Assembly (NCBI RefSeq): GCF_030317145.1
Contig: NZ_JASZYE010000001.1
Location: 1,674,001 to 1,738,000 of the forward strand
DNA: 64,000 nucleotides
Direction: 5' to 3'
DNA from: Variovorax flavidus
GTDB taxonomy: Bacteria; Pseudomonadota; Gammaproteobacteria; Burkholderiales; Burkholderiaceae_C
Shown piece after piece: positions 61,136-64,000 of the stretch. A program made the position numbers and the translations under genes. The stretch's first letter is position 1. Each line of letters opens with the position of its first letter. Below the pieces are notes generated by a model. That model was not told the DNA's origin. It ran no database searches and was given only the letters and a program-made list of their open reading frames with translations.

Positions 61136-62389
61136 TCATGCTGCAGCCTTTGCCATCAGCACCGGTCGCGCTTCGCGAATCGGCAGGTTGATCAGGGCGG
61201 CACCAGCGGCCAGTGCGATGTCGATGTACCAGACGATGTCGTAGCTGCCCGTTGCCTGGAACACATAGCCCCCGAGGAAGGCGCCGAGGAATCCGCCGAT
61301 CTGGTGCGCCAGCATCACGATGCCGAACAGCATGGCCATGTTGGCGGGTCCGAACATCTTGGCGACCAGGCCCGCGGTCGGGGGCACCGTCGAAAGAAAG
61401 GTCACGCCCATCACCGCGGCAAAGACCAGCATGACGGCCGGCGTCTTCGGTGCGAGCAGGAAGATCAGCACCGCGATGCCGCGCGTCGCATACACCAGCG
61501 CCAGCAGCGACTTCATGCGCCAGCGGCCGACGGCCCAGCCCATCAGCAAGCTGCCCACGATGTTGAAGAGGCCGATCATCCCCAGCGCCCAGCCACCAAT
61601 CTCCGGGGGCAACCCGCAGGCCGCGACCACACCGGGAAGGTGCGTTGCGAGAAAGGCGACGTGGAAGCCGCACACGAGAAACCCGAGACTCAGGTAGCGA
61701 TAGCTCGGCGTACCGATGGCCTGGCTGATGGCCTGGCGCGCCGTGAGTGGCTTCACGCCGCTGGCCGCCGCGGACTGTGCGGCCAGTTGGTTCGAATTGC
61801 CTTTCAACACGAACACCGCCGGCAGCGCGAGCAGGATCAGCACGGCCAGCCACTGCATCGCGCTCGCCCAGCCGACGGCAGCCATCAGCCCGATCGCGAT
61901 CGGCGCCATGGCGAACTGCCCGAAAGAGCCGCCCGCGTTCACCACGCCGGTGGCCAGGCCACGCTTGTTGGCGGGCACGAGGCGCGTGGTCGCGGCCATC
62001 AGAACGGAGGGGCCTGCCATGCCGGCCCCTCCGGCGGCCAGCACGCCAATGGCAAAGATCAGCCCGGCCGTCGAAGTCATCAGCGGCGTGATGAAGGTTC
62101 CAAGGGCCACCAGCAGCACACCGATAAAGATCACGCGGCCGGTTCCGATGCGATCGGCCACAGCACCGGCGAAAGGCTGCGTCAGCCCCCACCACAACTG
62201 CCCGAAGGCGAATGCCAGGCTGATGCTGCCGATGCCGAGCCCCGTCGACGTGTTGAGCGACGAAAGGAAAAGTCCCATCGTCTGGCGCACGCCCATGGTC
62301 AGCGCGAAGGTGCCGGCCGCAGCCAGCAGCACCAGCCACACGGCATAGCGCGCGACGGGCGTCGTGCCCAGGTTGGTCTTGTCATTCAT
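61136..62389 (-). CDS. MFS transporter (OxlT/MCT-like group)
   Basis: A 417-residue 12-helix transporter. The GxxxDRxG loop is seen as PFAGAVADRIGTGRVIFIGV (about residues 72-91). LLAAAGTFALTMGVRQTMGLFLSSL in helix 1 resembles the group of transporters of monocarboxylates and similar small acids. Its ATG overlaps the marR 3' end by 8 bases, so it is co-translated with the regulator and likely controlled by it. Confidence 0.92.
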   Translation of the reverse strand: MNDKTNLGTTPVARYAVWLVLLAAAGTFALTMGVRQTMGLFLSSLNTSTGLGIGSISLAFAFGQLWWGLTQPFAGAVADRIGTGRVIFIGVLLVALGTFITPLMTSTAGLIFAIGVLAAGGAGMAGPSVLMAATTRLVPANKRGLATGVVNAGGSFGQFAMAPIAIGLMAAVGWASAMQWLAVLILLALPAVFVLKGNSNQLAAQSAAASGVKPLTARQAISQAIGTPSYRYLSLGFLVCGFHVAFLATHLPGVVAACGLPPEIGGWALGMIGLFNIVGSLLMGWAVGRWRMKSLLALVYATRGIAVLIFLLAPKTPAVMLVFAAVMGVTFLSTVPPTAGLVAKMFGPANMAMLFGIVMLAHQIGGFLGAFLGGYVFQATGSYDIVWYIDIALAAGAALINLPIREARPVLMAKAAA

Positions 62390-62846
62390 CGATCTCTCCC
62401 GGTTCCGCCTCGCCAGTGGCTTGCAGCAGCACGATGCTTTCGTCGATCAGCGTGTGCAGCGCCATGACCCGCTCGACACCGAGCACTTCGTTGAGCTTTT
62501 CCTGCGCTGTGCGCCAATGACGCTGCGCCTCCGTGCGCTTCTTCCGGCCCTCGTCCGTGATGGCGATGAGCCGGCTGCGCGCATCGGGGCCGTCGCCTTG
62601 CGTCAGCCAGCCCGCGGCGACCATGGGCTTGAGGTTGCGCGTCAGCGTCGAGGCCTCGATCCCCATGGCCTGCGCCAGGTCCACCGGGCGCAGCGGCCCC
62701 AGGTGAAGGACGTGCGACAGCAGCGAGTACTGCGTGGTCTTGAGCCCGCTCTTGGCGACTTCCGCGTCGTAGTGGCGGGCGACCTGGCGCATCAGGCGCC
62801 GCAGCCGGAAATTGGTACAGCCTTGCGGCCTTGCGATAGCATCCAT
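62382..62846 (-). CDS. MarR family transcriptional regulator
   Basis: A 154-residue winged-helix repressor. The domain runs from FRLRRLMRQVARHYDAEVAKSGLKTTQYSLL through the recognition helix PVDLAQAMGIEASTLTRNLKPMVAAGWL to the wing DARSRLIAITDEGRKK. The start at 62846 (MDAIARPQG) is preferred: an upstream ATG at 62870 would put the perfect palindromic operator inside the coding sequence. It heads a leftward run with MFS, MATE and SDR genes and is divergent from a thioesterase gene. Confidence 0.92.
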   Translation of the reverse strand: MDAIARPQGCTNFRLRRLMRQVARHYDAEVAKSGLKTTQYSLLSHVLHLGPLRPVDLAQAMGIEASTLTRNLKPMVAAGWLTQGDGPDARSRLIAITDEGRKKRTEAQRHWRTAQEKLNEVLGVERVMALHTLIDESIVLLQATGEAEPGEIDE

Positions 62847-62850
62847 GCCG

Positions 62851-62870
62851 ATGATTGTAGCTACAATCAT
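62851..62870. promoter_or_regulatory. Perfect 20-bp palindromic operator of MarR
   Basis: ATGATTGTAG followed directly by its reverse complement CTACAATCAT. It lies 4 bases upstream of the marR start and 28 bases upstream of the divergent thioesterase start, so one dimer could control both directions. Length and form are typical of MarR sites; the T/A-rich sequence stands out from the GC-rich surroundings. Confidence 0.75.
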
Positions 62871-62898
62871 TGCATATGCAACTCTTTTGAGGAATTGA

Positions 62899-63441
62899 AT
62901 GACATCGACGGATCAACTGGCCGCCTGGATCGCCGAGGAAGACGCCATCAACGAGCGCCTCAACGCAGGGCCCGGTCCTGGCGTCGCCCGCCCCGAGCAG
63001 ATCGCCGGCAAGACCGGCCTGGAAATGATGCAGGCGATGTTGCGCGCCGAAATCCCCTACGCGGCCATTGCCAAGACGCTGCACTTCCAGCTGATCGACG
63101 TCGGCCTCGGCAAGGCGGTATTCCAGGGCACGCCGCGCGCCGAGCATCTGAATCCGATGGGCGGCATCCACGGTGGCTGGTTCGCCACGCTGCTCGATTC
63201 CGCGCTGGGGTGCGCGGTCCACACCATGATGCCGGTCGGCCGCGGCTACACCACGGCCGAACTCGGCGTGAACCTAGTCAAGGGCCTCTCCCCCAAGGTG
63301 CAGCGCGTGCGCGCCGAAGGAAAGGTAATCCATTGCGGGCGTCAACTGGCGACCGCCGAGGCACGGCTGGTCGGCGCGGACGGGACCTTGTATGCCCATG
63401 CCACGACGACGTGCCTGGTGTTCGAGATGCCGAACCGCTGA
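62899..63441 (+). CDS. PaaI-type hotdog thioesterase
   Basis: A 180-residue hotdog protein with a 60-residue N-terminal extension. The conserved segment LNPMGGIHGGWFATLLDSALGCAVHTMMP (about residues 87-115) has the G-x-H-G-G active-site helix, and TAELGVNLVKGLSPKVQRVRAEGKVIHCGRQLATAEARLV follows as in PaaI. It probably cleaves an aryl- or acyl-CoA thioester. It shares the MarR operator region with the marR-MFS-MATE run, so the MarR ligand may be related to its substrate. Confidence 0.9.
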   Translation: MTSTDQLAAWIAEEDAINERLNAGPGPGVARPEQIAGKTGLEMMQAMLRAEIPYAAIAKTLHFQLIDVGLGKAVFQGTPRAEHLNPMGGIHGGWFATLLDSALGCAVHTMMPVGRGYTTAELGVNLVKGLSPKVQRVRAEGKVIHCGRQLATAEARLVGADGTLYAHATTTCLVFEMPNR

Positions 63442-63505
63442 GGCTGGCACGCGATCAATCGCCCCGACCTTGTAGGTGCATAGGTCGGCCGGGCACCCGC
63501 GGCAG

Positions 63506-63520
63506 TGATAATTATTCGCA
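63506..63520 (+). promoter_or_regulatory. Fur-box-like site
   Basis: TGATAAT-T-ATTCGCA matches the Fur 7-1-7 pattern (TGATAATNATTATCA) at 12 of 14 arm positions. It is 54 bases upstream of the iron-binding protein gene start, so iron repression of that gene is likely. Confidence 0.55.
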
Positions 63521-63573
63521 TCGGCACGCCATCCGTGCCGGTGCTCTGTGCCTCACTGTCCCGGGAGAACCTC

Positions 63574-64000
63574 ATGACCCAGAACCTTCGCGCGCCATTC
63601 CATGTGATCAGCGCGCTGAGCGGCATGGCCGCCGCCTTGCTGGCCATCGCCACGCCCGCCTACGCAGCCGAAGAACTCACCCTCTACACGACACGCGAGC
63701 CCGGCCTGATCCAGCCCCTGATTTCGGCGTTCAGCGCGCAGAGCGGCGTCAAGGTCAACACCGTGTTCGTGAAGGACGGCCTTCTCGAAAGAGTCAAGGC
63801 CGAGGGCGCGCGGTCCCCGGCCGACGTGCTGATGACGGTCGACATCGGCAATCTGATGGATCTCGTCGACGGCGGTGTCACGCAGCCCGTGAAATCAGCG
63901 GCGCTGGAGTCGGCCGTTCCGTCCAACCTGCGCGGTGCCGACGGCCAGTGGTACGCGCTGTCGATGCGCGCACGCGTGCTGTATGCAGACAAGAACATGC
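63574..64000 (+). CDS. Fe(3+) ABC transporter periplasmic binding protein, 3' truncated
   Basis: The first 142 codons of an iron(III)-binding protein of the FbpA/FutA/AfuA type; the rest lies beyond the window. A signal peptide (about residues 1-32, ending ATPAYAAEE) precedes LTLYTTREPGLIQPLISAFSAQSGVKVNTVFVKDG, the standard opening, and SPADVLMTVDIGNLMDLVDGGV. QWYALSMRARVLYADKNM near the window edge matches the region next to the metal-ligand tyrosines. A Fur-like box lies upstream. GGGAGAA ahead of the ATG is the ribosome binding site. Confidence 0.92.
   Translation, partial: MTQNLRAPFHVISALSGMAAALLAIATPAYAAEELTLYTTREPGLIQPLISAFSAQSGVKVNTVFVKDGLLERVKAEGARSPADVLMTVDIGNLMDLVDGGVTQPVKSAALESAVPSNLRGADGQWYALSMRARVLYADKNM

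Overview
The window is a high-GC (roughly two thirds G+C) chromosomal segment of a betaproteobacterium, most likely a Comamonadaceae member close to Variovorax. Reasons: three Bug-type periplasmic binding proteins of the tripartite tricarboxylate family, many stand-alone or operonic ABC uptake systems, CYP116B-type P450 and egtBD content, and gene style typical of that family. This placement is inference; no rRNA or tRNA gene is present to confirm it. I see no phage, insertion sequence, CRISPR array or tRNA in the window.

Layout. 1-4.5 kb: a truncated M14-like (DUF2817) protein, a small secreted protein, and a large AIDA/pertactin-like autotransporter with an extended signal peptide. 4.8-9.7 kb: housekeeping genes (DUF808 membrane protein, acetyltransferase, a 48-residue basic protein, VF530 protein, [2Fe-2S] ferredoxin, MFS exporter, RluA-type pseudouridine synthase, universal stress protein). 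9.8-13.1 kb: ergothioneine genes egtB-egtD followed by DUF427 and a 2-oxoglutarate/Fe dioxygenase. 13.2-16 kb: type II NADH dehydrogenase, PaaI thioesterase, RidA, LprI-like protein. 16-20.3 kb: an operon of a Bug protein and a self-sufficient cytochrome P450 (P450-reductase-ferredoxin fusion), divergent from an IclR regulator, with repeated half-sites between them. 20.3-28.7 kb: acyl-CoA ligase, OsmC, Bug protein, a complete polar amino acid ABC transporter, DUF1439 lipoprotein, GDPD, and a CadR/PbrR-type MerR regulator.

28.7-38.5 kb: D-amino acid dehydrogenase-like oxidoreductase divergent from a P1-family peptidase, an orphan TAXI binding protein, a PQQ sugar dehydrogenase, EttA, a decayed vapC toxin gene, and an RhlE-type DEAD-box helicase. 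38.6-45.6 kb: a leftward sugar ABC transporter operon with a DgoR-like GntR regulator, a 2-hydroxyacid dehydrogenase and a Bug protein. 45.7-54.9 kb: a compact leftward eight-gene operon (dipeptide-type ABC transporter, D-serine dehydratase-like deaminase, RpiR regulator, N-acyl-D-amino acid deacylase). 55.0-57.7 kb: divergent ridA-dgoK-dgoA plus a class II aldolase. 57.7-62.9 kb: branched-chain-type binding protein, then a leftward marR-MFS-MATE-SDR run. 62.9-64 kb: a thioesterase and the start of an iron ABC binding protein.

The most interesting region is 45.7-57.7 kb. The divergent promoter between the peptide-transporter operon and ridA-dgoK-dgoA carries two copies of a TGTAAT-N3-ATTACA type element, the form used by the RpiR-family regulator HexR, and an RpiR regulator is encoded inside the left operon. 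This suggests one sugar-phosphate-sensing regulator coordinating import and deacylation/deamination of D-amino acid compounds with imine detoxification (RidA) and 2-keto-3-deoxygalactonate breakdown. Further operator-like sites were read directly: a perfect 20-bp palindrome at marR, GCGTA half-sites at iclR, ATCATATGAT before the Bug-dehydrogenase-gntR run, and a Fur-like box before the iron transporter gene.
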